Source: Smittia aterrima
Lineage: Eukaryota > Arthropoda > Insecta > Diptera > Chironomidae
Length of the DNA stretch: 64,000 bases
Assembly (NCBI GenBank): GCA_033063855.1
Contig: CP093829.1
Span: 25,513,537 to 25,577,536, forward strand
Direction: 5' to 3'
The notes under the pieces were generated by a model, which had not been told where the DNA came from, searched no databases, and saw only the letters and a program-made list of their open reading frames with translations. The position numbers were made by a program, and so were the translations under genes. Positions within the stretch are counted from its first letter, which is position 1; each line of letters opens with the position of its first letter. Shown piece after piece: positions 1-12,302 of the stretch.

Positions 1-855
1 ATTAATATCAGATTTCTAAAATATTTATAGACGATGCCATTGCCTTCGTTACTTGCCTTGCACAATATTCAAGAATCTTCTTCCGAAATAAACAGAGGCA
101 AAGAAGAAGATATACTCTTATATAATAATCAATTTGCATTTGACGTAATTTTTCTGATGACCAGCAAATCCACAAATACATTCTAAGACTCCAATGTCTA
201 ATGATCAACGGTTGAATTGGTTCTCTCAAAGCCAGTTAAAGATCATTTAGCGGTTACATAACGTCGCGAACAAACACATGTCGGTTATATAAGAATTCCT
301 AAATGCATAATCATTCTTTCGAAGAAGTGGCTGTTGAAACTCTCAGCGAAAAATATCGCTAGTTGGAATTTCCTGAATTCAAATTGAGCCATTCAGAACT
401 CTAAAAAAATCATCGAATCCTTTAAATTTTGAATGCAGTGATGGCTCTTCAACTCGCCGCTCTTTATTGACTCATTGTGAGATGACACAATGCAATGCAA
501 CTCAATTGAGTTTTGAGCCCATATAAAAACCAAAATATTAGCAGAAGTTAAATTGAATCTCAAAATGCAAATAGCATTTTAAATTGATTAATGACGCGCG
601 CGGTTTTTCTTGCTACAGGAAAGAAAAAACAGCCAGCGTAGCAGCAAAGAACCAGGCGACCGAAAAATATGGAAATTGAGTAAATTTACTGCTGGTTGTG
701 ACCTTCAAAAGCATTCATTCGTTTTTTTCTCTTCAAACTTGATGACTACGAGCTTTTTTTATCAAGCGCTGTTTACATCACAAGGAAATGACGCTTGCTT
801 CTAATATAAAGTCGCTTAAATTGCTTTGAAAACAAATGCAATAAGTGTTTGTTAA
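1..855. other. No gene recognised (left edge)
   Basis: No frame here is convincingly coding and I see no RNA gene. The only open frames are short (73 codons or fewer) and have the ordinary AT-rich composition of random sequence. There is no clear repeat or transposon end. Confidence 0.5.
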
Positions 856-927
856 ATGGACAACGTTCGTCTAATGGCTTCGATTGTTCCGCCTGAGTGT
901 CGCAGGTCCATTGTGTCGCAGTCGCAG
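856..927 (+). CDS. Possible first coding exon, unknown gene (weak)
   Basis: I do not recognise this gene. An ATG at 856, directly preceded by an in-frame TAA, opens 24 codons (MDNVRLMASIVPPECRRSIV then SQSQ) that run to a good splice donor, CAG|GTAATC, at 928. The other two forward frames hit stops within this stretch. The residue mix looks more protein-like than the surrounding random frames. A candidate next exon in the same phase begins at 1154. No known domain can be named, and a 72-nt open frame can easily arise by chance. A non-coding first exon is equally possible. Confidence 0.2.
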
Positions 928-1153
928 GTAATCGCCAAAATATTATGTACACCTCGACAAAACTACATGGTGTGAATGTAAAACAGCCAAGAGTCGAAAA
1001 AAAAACTCTGAAGTAAAAAATTACACAATTTTACACACCAAAAGCAAGCGAGAGAAAAACTTCGGCGTTTTTTTCCTTCATTCCATCGCTCGAATGCGGA
1101 GAACTAATCAAGGTCATTTATATCTTGTAATATTTTTACATTTTTTTCTTTAG

Positions 1154-1300
1154 ATGTGTTTGCAGCTTATTTACTACGAAGCTCAAGCCATTGATAGCGA
1201 TGTAACTTATATTACACGTTGCGCACTATTCGAACGAGCGACGAGATAATGGATTGATAATTGATGTCGCTTGTTATTCAACCCTTTCAAGGTAGTTCAG
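1154..1300 (+). other. Possible exon between strong splice sites (weak)
   Basis: A T-rich tract ending TTTTTTTCTTTAG gives a strong acceptor before 1154, and CAG|GTAAGT at 1301 is a consensus donor. In phase 0, continuing from the candidate exon at 856-927, the frame is open for 31 codons and then meets TAA at about 1247. The exon would therefore hold the end of a short protein or be non-coding (UTR or lncRNA). The product is not recognised. RNA evidence would settle it. Confidence 0.25.
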
Positions 1301-4300
1301 GTAAGTTTCACTATTCTGATAGATCATTCTTCAAATAAGAATCATTTGAAATCCTCTAACGAAGGGGACAATATGAAAAAGCATAACTTCACTCGTTTTC
1401 TTCGTCTTTACCACCACAAATGCCAAAATAATTTCTTTAATGCCTTAAATATTTTTTAGTCAGAAATGAGTTCTTTTCTTTCCTCGCGGCAATAAAAAAA
1501 AGCGATGATTGCGATGTGTGCGTAGAAATAGCAAAATTAAAATATTTGATGAATCTTACTGCGTTCGCTTTAAGAATCGCGCATTCCACCACACACGATA
1601 CTCGTCGCTTTATTCTTTAATTTAATGATTTTTTCCCTCGCGTAAAGAATTCTCGTGTTGAGCAAAAAAGATTGTACAAGGAAGAGATATTTTTTATAGC
1701 CCTTCCATTCATGAAAAACACGATTTACGCGTCTCCACGCTCTTACTCGCGATTCAAGGATGTTCTTATAAGACGCGCTTGCATTCGCAGATCGCTGATT
1801 TGAAGTCTCGTCGCCGGAAATCTTCACACGCATTATCCCCAACACGTTGGACCAAGAAGTAAAATGCGTGTGCCTTTCGCACTCGAATGCTATTTTTAAA
1901 TATTTTCTGCGTCTCGTTGAGCTTGCTGACGAGTCAGAATGTGTTTGTGAAATTTCAGCAAATAAAATTTTAGAGAATTAAAAATAAAGCCAATACGCAC
2001 CTTTATCAAAATGTGTGTGACAAATAATGTGTAAAATTTCGCTTATCAAAAAATGTCTTCAAAGAAAATATTTTTCTTTCTTTTTTCTGATGAAGAACAA
2101 AAATTGTGTGAATTTTTTATGCCAAAAATTCTCTTGATCCTTCGATATTTTTTGCTGCCAAAAGTTTAGAGCGGGTAGTGTTGTTCCCTCACTTCTACGA
2201 TGAAACGTTTTGTCCTTTCCTTCCTTTGCAAAGTTCGATGATGAACAAATTCGCTTCTATAGAGTTGCGTGTGAATTTTGTAAACTTCCGAAAGGTTTGA
2301 GATCGTCTCGTCTTGATAATCTCAAGAATTGATTGATTCCAAAATAATGTTTTTGAAATTTTGAATGATTTTTGCCAAAAGTTTTAGTTACGTTTACGAT
2401 GAAATTTTTCATAAACGAAACTATATTTTTACATCCGAAAGAAGTCGAAATGAAGAAATTCGCTTTTCATCAATTTCTCCAAAAATGTTTAATTTTATTC
2501 ATTTATTTTTACACCAAACAGTTTATTTTCAAAGTTCTCGAAGAGAGTTTTCATTGTCTTCATTAAATTTTCTCTTATAAAGTGTGCAATGCTTGCACTT
2601 CACCTCACTTTTATTTACACAAGCGCCTTCAATGTCCAAAATTTTTTCTTTTCATCAACCAATTCAAGTTCGTCGATAAACTTAAATATAAAAATCCTCA
2701 AATGTTTTTGGTTGAATTTTTTTAATTTCGTTTTGAAAACACAAGAAAATCCAGATTTTCCAACACGATGTACGTGCAGGAAATTTTCCTTCGTCCGCCT
2801 TCCTCTGAAGATAATGCGAAGTAAAAGGAAGCAGAAAAGTGTTTCCACTTTCGTTTTTCTTGCGGGCCAAAAGTGATTTTTATCCCTTTCCACTGTGTCG
2901 CAAAATATTGATTGAATGTTCACTTTTAGAATTTCGCACTTAGAAAAAAAACCTCGCCGACCGAACCGAAAAATTATTCTTTGCAATTTCTCCTTTATTT
3001 TTTGTTTCGTTTCATCAAAAATGCAATGCACTACAAATTCAATTGAATTTCACGTCGATTTATTTATCTCGTTATCCGCCTTGACTTGTAATTTTATTTG
3101 TAGCAAATTTCTATACTTTTGTATGATTCAATGAAAAATTAAAATAAAAAATTTTTAGTGCACTGTTCACTGCTAAATGTTCAAAAACCGAATAGTCAAA
3201 AGTGAATCAAATGTTCAAATTCAAGCTACAACCAAAACTTTTTTTATTATTTCAATATTTTTTCGGCAATAGATAAAGAGCGAGAGAGAATTTTTGGTGT
3301 GTGTTGGGACGCACAACTCCATGCTTCGAAAGCAGTGAAGGAAAATGAAGCAGGCAAAGCATGAAAGAGCGGGCCCATTTAAAGTTGTGTTGGAGGTGCC
3401 GAATTTTATATAGCAGTCGTCAGATTGCGTATACAATGCGTTTTGTGAATCAAACAGGAATAAAAGAGATGAGAATAAGGCCGATTACTAGTGTGCGTCC
3501 GACAAACACTGATCCAACTCTAGAGAGCCGAAAAAAGTTGTTCACAAACACCAGCACTCATGAATTGCCGAAAATTTTGTGTACGATACGAACGAGGGGG
3601 CTTAAGAGGCGATACATAGCCCAGAGAATGAACTTTTTTCGCTTTCCTTATGTACACACGAATAATTTTTTCATCGCTTTTTCAGCACAAGAGAGTCATG
3701 TGCTGGAGCTTTTTGTTTGGTGTTGCTTTGCTGCTTTGAGAGTGAAGTTTTTCTTCTTCCTTCTCTGGCTCGAAAAAAATACCCTCGCGATGAAAATGCC
3801 AAGCAAGAAATCTCATGTATGGAGACACAGGAGAAAAACAACCATATGAGAAAATTATTGATGCGAAATTGCACGGCTATCTGACTGTGTTGGTGACGGG
3901 ATAAATATTTTTATTTTCAACCCCTTTTCGCCTTGCACATCAGGTTCGTTCACTGTCTCTCCCTTGCCCGAAGTGCATTTTTTTATTTCTTCCTTCTTCC
4001 CTGTGTCGTTTTATTGTAGTGAAAGTGGGGTTGTGCAATGCGGGAAAATTCTGCTGCTGTTGATGATTCATTTCATTCGGATAGATGGCAGTCGCGTTGC
4101 AATCGATAACGATTTGCATACGCAAGGTTTTACTCGACTCCACGCAATGCCGACGCAGCCATTTTTGTCTTGCATCATTCGACACGAGTCGAGTTGTTGA
4201 GTGGCAAAAACGAAATATGCCTCTTCTTACTTATCCCAGAGCAATGAGATTTCTCTGTATGCGTTCACGCACTTTTCAGCTGTGTTATCACCATAATGGC

Positions 4301-7300
4301 GAATAAAATGACTGGCTGATATCTAGCTAGTAACGTTATCTCTCTCAGTCAATTCAAAGTTTGCCTTTACATTGAAAATGTGAATGCGCGCAAGGAAAAA
4401 TAGTTTTATGTACAAATATTCTTCTTTATCTTGCACAATCTCTCATATCGAAGTAGAGAAAAATGCGAAAATAATAAAATGGAATTAATCAATGTACCGA
4501 TAACAATGAACAACTTTATTATTTGTGTCGTGATGCCTGAATGTACAGGGAAGACGATTGCCGTCTTTAAGTTTAGGTTGAAGTTGTTTTCGAGAAGCCC
4601 TGGTATGCGTGAGTTTTAAAAAAACAACTTTGTATCACATTGTGAGCTGCGGTCTAATAGAAATTGAGTAGCGCGGTCAGATTCAATTTTTCGGGCAAAA
4701 TGATATGCTAATTTTAGATCGAAGACACTTTGTAAGAGCTGCACATAAATTTGTCAAGAGTTTTCGAGGAACTCAAGAATTTCATTGCCAAAACGCAACA
4801 AAACTATCTCAAGGATCTATCTTGGCGTCTTTGCATCAATTAAGATATTGAATGAATCTAGGTCGAAGCACGAAGCAAAAATCATCTTAAACGATGAAAA
4901 GAATTCAATTCTATTTCTTTTTTTATAACTTTGCGTTTTCGAAGCGGATCCAAAAATATCAAAATTCTCCCACTCACATACGCATTTTTTTTTTGCCAGT
5001 GTAAACATTCAGGCAGCAAACGCAGCAAACTTACATATGTGTCGCGATTTTGTTTCCTAAAGACTATTTCGAATTAGAAATTCAAATTAACTAACGAAAA
5101 ATATTGCGATTGCCGACAGGCGATATAAAAAGACGTTTGACTAGAAATTTTAAGATATCTTAAGCAACAGGAGTGATTGCCAAACTAGAAAAGCATTTTT
5201 ATCTTGCAAGTTGCTACTACTGAAATATTTGACAGATAGTACATAAAACGAACTTGTGTATTTATCCAAACAAGCTTTAGTCACAAGTATGACTTTCGTG
5301 CGTGTTTAATTCGCTTTTGTATAAACATTAAACACTTGACGCAGCTCATCAAAGTCAAGAAAACGTTTTTAGCTTTGCGTTTGAAACTCAAGAAGCTCAT
5401 GGAGTTGAATCAAATTAAAAACGCTAATTTAACTTGATAACCTCTAACGTATGTCTTCTCCCTAGAACGAACTTTTGCTTCCTTCTATGAAGCGATGCGT
5501 GGCGTATCAACAACCGATGAGGTGAACACGTGACGTTGAACGAATCAAAAATCCAAATCTTTTCGCTGCAAAAATTGCTTTGAGTGTGTTTGTCAGATTG
5601 TAATATGAACTTACGATTATCTCGATGCCCTTATTTTATAATTTTATTGGACAATTTGTAACGTTTCCGTGTCGAACAGCAAAATGGAATTAGGCTACTC
5701 GATTCTACTTCAAACGGAAAAACTATTCTCTGTAATAATAAATTTACTTTTGGTCAATTTCGAATTAAAAAGTTTGTTTTTAATGGAAATTGCCTAAGCT
5801 CGTTGATGGCTTAGCCCGGCAAAGCTTTACATGGGATTTCCCGATGGAAATCAGTTATTACGATGAAATTATGTTACTTGTTAGAAGTAACCTTCAACTG
5901 CGTTCATTTATGTAATTATTCATGAATCTATGAATTTTAATCGAGAACTGCGTTCATTTGAGTCGAAAGTTTAACTGTTAAGATGGAAAACTTCGACGTA
6001 CTGCAGAATCCATAATTGATCGTTAAAAAAGTTTGAGTTAGGTTGTCGAGTGATGAATTAAAGATTCAAAGTTGAAGGAAAGGGCTATATTGTCATGTGA
6101 GGGCTGATGTTTAATCTATGACTCATTAAAAAGGATATTTCGGCTTAACAACTCAACCTAGTATAATTGGAGCCGCTTGAGGAAAACATAAGCCGAATGA
6201 AACTATCTGAAATGCTTTTAAACCTGAATGATTGAGTCAAGTTATCAGAATACGATTAATTTAATCCGTGCCAGCAGCTTCGAATGTTCGCTTTGTGCCT
6301 TCCTCTGAATCACGTTCATAAATATTTATTATCAATTCGTAAATGTTCCTTCGTATTCTCCTCTACCCCACTCTTCCTCAACGGAACGTAAAATTAACAG
6401 ACGCAGGATTAAAATTTATTACGCAAAAATGTTTAACAATAGATATGCTTCGCCGTGATTTACGTGCATGAAGTTCCCCGGATCCGTCGTCGTCCTTTTA
6501 AATATCATGAGAAACTCCTACGCAACAACACAAATTGTTTCGACTAGAAATCACAGGAAAAACTTTTTCTTTTGACTAATATTTTTCTCCTCTGCGGCTT
6601 TTGATGAAAAAATAAAAACATGTAATTTACAAATCACATGCAACACCCTTTCCTGTTCTGTTCTTATTTTTTTCGAGGCAAGTTGAAGCTATGCTTCGCT
6701 CCGACGTATGTGCGTTTCTCGTAATTACATATTAATTTACGAAACGTTTTTTCCAACCCCATTCGCCACTCTTTCTCTCTCATTCAGCTCGAACGAAACA
6801 TTGGCGATGTTGGAAATTTGTAAAACGAAGCTTTCGCTTGAAAGAAAGCTAATAAGAGTTGAAGGAAAGAGTCTACAAAGGTAGCAAAAAAAAAACGCAA
6901 GGCTCGAGAAAGAAAGGCAAACTAAAAACACACATAAATAAAATTAATGTTCACGGTAGCACCTGTTTTCCACCTTCCTTAACGTTGTTCTAAGAATTTT
7001 TCTCTCTTTTTCTCGTGGCGAAGAAAGTTTTTCGCGTGGAAAGCGCACGATGAATTAAAAAGACGCGAATTGTAATTTTCCAGAGTTTTCGCACCGCTCG
7101 AATAACTCATATCTCGATTTTCTTCCTTTTTGTTCTTATCTTCGAAAGTGGAAAAATAAATTTCTCGGCAAAATAATTCTCACTGAAACGCAACCAGCAA
7201 GAATATCATTCGCCAATTCCACCCTTTCATTTGTGTTTGAGAGTTTGCGAAGCTGGCGTTTTTGAAAATTTACTACATAGCGAAGTTTCTATCATCCGCA

Positions 7301-10300
7301 TCACGACAGCTACATCTTTCTAAGCATCAAGATACGACGGCAAGCAAGCAGCGAGCGAAGAAAAGCATTTACTTTTGCGTATAATAGACAGAATGAGCTT
7401 CGCAGTTTTCCACCCATTTATTTGCCTTGTTTTCCGAAATAAATAACTCGGAAAAAGAGGAAACAAGCTCAAGATGAAAATTTTCGTTATTTTCACTGAA
7501 ACTTTGAACAATGCCAGAGAGCACAGAATGGGGAGAAGGGGAAAGTGGAAGAAAAACTTGTTCAACAAACCCAGATATTTCTTGCAACGTGGGGTGAGTG
7601 AGAAAAAGCTCCGAGTAAGTAAGCTACATTATGTACTGAAGAGTTTCACTTAGTTTGAGCAATTTTCAGGCGCTTTTGTTTGAACACGCGTAAAAAATCT
7701 ATTTCGCTAGCAAGGCTCGAAAGATAAATCAATTGAATGTAGATCGCTCGTCATTTTCAACTCTAAAAATCCTAATGGAACTGTTGTGATCACTGAACGT
7801 TTTATGGATGCTTTGAAAGCCATATAAATCAATGAGTTTTATTGATTTCATGATTCCACAGTTTTCTGTTTCATCGACAATAAATTTTTGAAAAAAAATT
7901 ATTTTCAAGAAAAATCCTTCTCGCTTCGAATGCTGTCAAAGAAACGAGGAAAATTTCTAATTACTTAAAAATATTTCTCCATTCATTTATTAAGCGCGCT
8001 GCTGAAGCCCTTGATTTAACGAGAAAAGGGGTGAAAATATTTTTATTTTCGCGACGAAAGAGTTTGAGGGGAGAAAGTGAAAGCATTTTCGCTTTCAGCA
8101 GGAAAAATATTTTGATACCCAATCGGTTTTAGATAATTCCGAAAAATATATTCCCTCCCTCGCCGACAAGTTTTCTTCGTTTTCCTTTCAAACTGCCAAC
8201 TTTCAGATAAGAGGGAAACCAAAGTTTTTAGTTGTGTCATTTTTATTTTGCGACCCTCATTAAAACGCTGTTAGATTTTAATAGACTTACGGTCGTTAAT
8301 GGCAGTTCGAAAACTAGGAACCTTTTAAAAGATTACTTAAAGTTATTGCAAGCTTAATTGGCTACGACTTGAGTAGTTTGATTGAAATTTCATCATCTAA
8401 AGGCTTAATTATTCTCGTCCGCCTTCTTCAAAATCCAAAAAAGAAGAATGATAGAGAAAAAAAACTCTTACGTGGCTTCAACTTAATGTCATTGCACTTT
8501 TCTATTAAGCGGCGAATAAGAACAGCGAACAAGCGAACCCGCAAGAAAAAGAATGTTTAATGAATGTGAATTAGAAAAAAAAGAACAATAACATGTTCTC
8601 TTCATTTCATTTATATTAGATTAAAGCTGCCTATTATTTGGCCAGAGGAAGGCAAGAAGCACAATCCACTAAAAAGAAAATTAAAATTGGACGCAACTCA
8701 ACGAAGACGAGAGAAGAGAAAGAGTTGAATTGCTTCGTGCATGTTCACGGGTCACGGCGTTGACTGCTGACGGGGCTCATGTTCTATCTGCATGCGAGCG
8801 TCATTACTTTCTTCGTTGTTTTCTCTCACGTGAATTAGATTTTTATAATCGCTCAATCTCATCAGACTGAGTTCACATGCAAACTCTACGACCATTACAA
8901 TACATTCAAGTAAGAAAAGAGTTGTAGGACCGCAATCATCACTCGAAAACAGAAACAATTGAAGTAGTTCAGGTTCAGCTGAATCGTTCTAGCTTGTGCA
9001 ACTTTAGAATTCTGCTGCTTAACGATCAGGAAAGAAAGATTTTCGTTTAACAGAAAATTACAGGAATAGAACAGTTTAAAGTTTAAATATTGTAGCATGA
9101 CCATTGACCGTTCCGACAGAGGAAAGATGATCGATGCACTCGAGCTGAGCTATTATCTGAATTACAATTTCTTTTTCTTCTCATGTTTCAACTCGAACTA
9201 ACATAAAGAGTAATAAACAATAAAGAAAACTGTAGTTGAAATGAAATTAGAACGATAAAGATACGGAGCGATGATATTTTCAATTAGAAATTCAAATAAA
9301 GCGACTTGTTTAGAGGTGAATCACCAAAAAGATCATAAACATCATGCGCACATACTTCAACCGAATATTTATGGCGGCTTATTGTTAATAGTGCATGCGA
9401 GTTGAGCTCCAGAATCATTCAGATGCAAATCTTTTGTTTTCGCTTATCATCGTTTCGTGCTTGTGGTGAAACAACACTCGAACAACGGATATTTCAAAAT
9501 GGGTAATATTAAACTATCTCGAAGCTGCAGCTTCGGCTCAATTCATTTTAATGATTTTTTCCCAAAGCACAAAGAACGCAAACAAACTTCAATTAAAACA
9601 ACATCAATTCCCACAGGTTAAAATACGAAATAGTCAAATTCAACTCTCCAGCTTAATTGCCTAATTTAACTTGAAATCTAACGTGAAGCAAGATTACTGT
9701 AGGAATCTCTTTGCATCCTCGGTTATTTTCGGAAAAATCATTCCGGCCGCTTTTCATTAATTGAGCTCAAGAAAATCAATATAATTTTCCACTCGCCCAG
9801 ATTCCACCCTACAAAATTTGGCATTACTTTGAGAAAAATCTCCCTAAACCCGTTCCTTCATTCGCCCACTCACTTTTTCCACCAGCTCGCGGCCCATTTT
9901 TCAAAATCTCAAGCAATTTTAATGAAATAAGTAATTTCGCGCACAATAGATAGTGCGTATGATGTGAAAGGGAAAGGTGATTTAGATGTGTTAGAGTCTT
10001 CTCATATTTTATGAACCGATGTCTTGTCGTGAACGTTCTATAGTTTTACGTTCGTTCTTCAATACTTTCAGCATCCTTTTTCAATTTCTCGCCATCTTTT
10101 CAATTGCGTAAGAAGTTTTTGAAAACCATCCACCAACTCGTGCCCGACCCGATCCAAGTAAATGAGTTTAGATTGAAAATAGAGCAAAAATTTTAACGAA
10201 ATTTATTTATCGCTCAACGACTACGCGAGATTTTCAGATATTCAGTGGGGGCTGCGTTTGACAAACACGAGCGGGGACCGCTCTTGACTCAAACCTCTTC

Positions 10301-11921
10301 CATTAACTGACATAAATGAACAGAAAAAAGCCATTCCAAAGAGAATAACATTGGAAAATTTTAAATTTATCATAGAAGCGAAAAGGGTTGCTCGACTCCT
10401 CGCACATACGAAGGAAACACGAGTTTCATTTGTTTGGAATTTACATTTTTAATTAATAAATCCTTCGTCGTTACACAGTCGCTACTGAATGCAGCTAATC
10501 AATATCAAACAGCACATAGCTTGTATACAAATTTAAATTGTTACGCAAGAGGGAGGAATGAAGAATATTTTAGGTAAAATTGCTTTGAAGAAACGAAAAG
10601 GAAATAGTCTTTCACCTCTCAAAAATGCAAGCTGTGTGCTCCGTAATCTTCTTTAGTTCCCAATGATTTCAATTCTCGTATTAGAATTCTCAATTTAAAG
10701 TTTTACGAAGTTGTGCTTGGATGAATGTCGTTGAATGAGCGTAATCCTTGCAAACTTAGCCTTTTTTCTGCTACTCAAAATCCATTTGCGTCGTTTGAGG
10801 GAGCAGAACTTTTTGTAGAAAAGTGCTTGAAGTTGGGGAGATACTTTCACAAAATACCAGCAATGAAAAGGTTTTCGATGAAACTTGATTGGCTTCTACG
10901 ACAAAATCCGAAATCATTTTTTATTTTCCATGACTGCCTTCTTGAGTTTTCAATTGCACATGCCAATACGATTTTGCATAGATGAGTCTTATCGTCGTCA
11001 AAAAATTTTTGAAAAGAAATAAATTGGACACTTGAGAGTTCAGGTTTGTCGTCTCAAAATATTAGAAAGGGGGAAGAAGTTAATATAAATTTTATGATTT
11101 TGGGAATATAGTCTGATGGTAAAAACTTAAAACACACATTGGCTGTGAGCCCATGAAACTTTGATAAGACTTTATGGGAACCAAACAGTAAAAAGTTCAT
11201 CACATGGCGGTCGTGCGAGTTTTCCGATATGAAAATTTATCGTCAACGTCTAAAAAAGGAAAAAGTTTGTCGAGTCACTGCCAAGCAAGTCGAACTTTAA
11301 TTGCAGTTGAAGCGTTTTCGTTTCATTAATTCATTCAAATTCGTTCTTCTTGTTCCGTGAAAACTTTCCGAAAAAAAAACCAAAAACGAGTCAAGAAGTT
11401 TTTTTGAGCGACGCACACAACGAACTAACTAAGAAGTAACTGTACATTATTCAAATTTTGCTGCACGCAATTCTAAATAATAAATAATTTGAAGCTCTCA
11501 ACCGATGGGGGCCTAACTAAAGTAGCAGCAGAGTATGAATTCAGTTTTTTCTCAAGATATATCATTAGAGTGATTTAAATATACGGAAAATTCAGTGAAC
11601 GGTGGGAGCTTTTTGAACTCGACACTAGCAACAATTACCTTCGACAATCATGCATTTCTAATCAAAATGATATTGGATTCAAATTTTTGAAGAAAATTTC
11701 CTACTTTTAGTAATGAAGGAAAACTTTCTCAATAAACCATGAATCGAACTATCGATGTTAAAATCAATAAACGACTCCTTTCTATGACTGAATGTTCGCT
11801 TCCGATCACATTCTAATTGAATAACGAGAACTTTACACAACAGATCAATTTCAATAAAAGCAAACGACAGATGAAAAAATCCATTTCGCTCCATGCCTCA
11901 TAGACACAAACGATAATGCTT
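1301..11921. other. Gene-poor stretch, nothing supportable
   Basis: I see no recognisable protein, tRNA, rRNA or transposon. The longest forward ORF is at 3361-3849 (162 codons, basic, rich in C, W, F and R, no domain or signal peptide recognised). A reverse frame at 2615-3031 is open for 138 codons but has no ATG start. Isolated splice-like motifs occur, for example GGGGTGAGTGAG near 7590, but no exon chain can be built from them. This could be intergenic DNA or a long intron of a gene whose exons lie outside the window. Confidence 0.5.
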
Positions 11922-12257
11922 CTAACTCGTTTCTATCTCTCTCGCCTCTTTTATTTTTAAATCATGTTCACTCAGGGCGAGGAATAAATCTAGCAAAATG
12001 ATGAAAATCAGCAGAAAAGCAGTCAGAGGATTCGTCGTCGTCGAGTATTGTTTTCCATCGAGTCGCGTTTCTTTTTTTTTGTGAGTTCGCTCGGGAAGTG
12101 AATGGAGCACAGGATACGCATAATGTTGATTCGAGATCCAAGCTACAGTTTCAATCACCGAAATATCGTCGTTCGTTTCGAGGGGATGCTGAGCACTTTT
12201 TGCGCTGTACATTTTACGATGAATGAACATCAGTTGTGCCTGCGTCCCCCGATCCAT
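11922..12257 (-). CDS. Candidate small membrane protein, 111 aa, unknown
   Basis: I do not recognise this protein. The reverse-strand ORF starts with ATG at 12257 and ends with TAG at 11922. It is one of the more protein-like frames in the first 40 kb: mixed charged and polar residues, then one hydrophobic segment, PLTAFLLIFIILLDLFLAL, roughly residues 77-95, then a charged tail. This would suit a single-pass, tail-region membrane protein. A consensus TATA box, TATAAAAGG on the reverse strand starting at 12301, lies 44 nt before the ATG, which would place transcription start about 13 nt upstream of it. No intron is needed. Chance remains a real possibility because there is no homology evidence and no clear downstream poly(A) signal. 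Confidence 0.25.
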   Translation of the reverse strand: MDRGTQAQLMFIHRKMYSAKSAQHPLETNDDISVIETVAWISNQHYAYPVLHSLPERTHKKKETRLDGKQYSTTTNPLTAFLLIFIILLDLFLALSEHDLKIKEAREIETS

Positions 12258-12283
12258 CTTCCACCCTCGAGTTAAAAATCCAT

Positions 12284-12302
12284 CTATAAAAGCCTTTTAT
12301 AG
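12284..12302. promoter_or_regulatory. Palindromic bidirectional TATA box
   Basis: CTATAAAAGCCTTTTATAG is a perfect 9+1+9 inverted repeat, so it presents a TATAAAAG box on both strands. On the reverse strand it is well spaced for the ORF at 11922-12257. No obvious coding ORF follows it on the forward strand. The match to the TATA consensus is seen directly; its use as a promoter is inferred. Confidence 0.35.

Noticed and set aside
2615..3031. Reverse-strand frame open for 138 codons
   Set aside because: It begins only at TTG, lacks any ATG start or splice acceptor, and gives a Lys/Phe-rich peptide typical of A/T-rich DNA.
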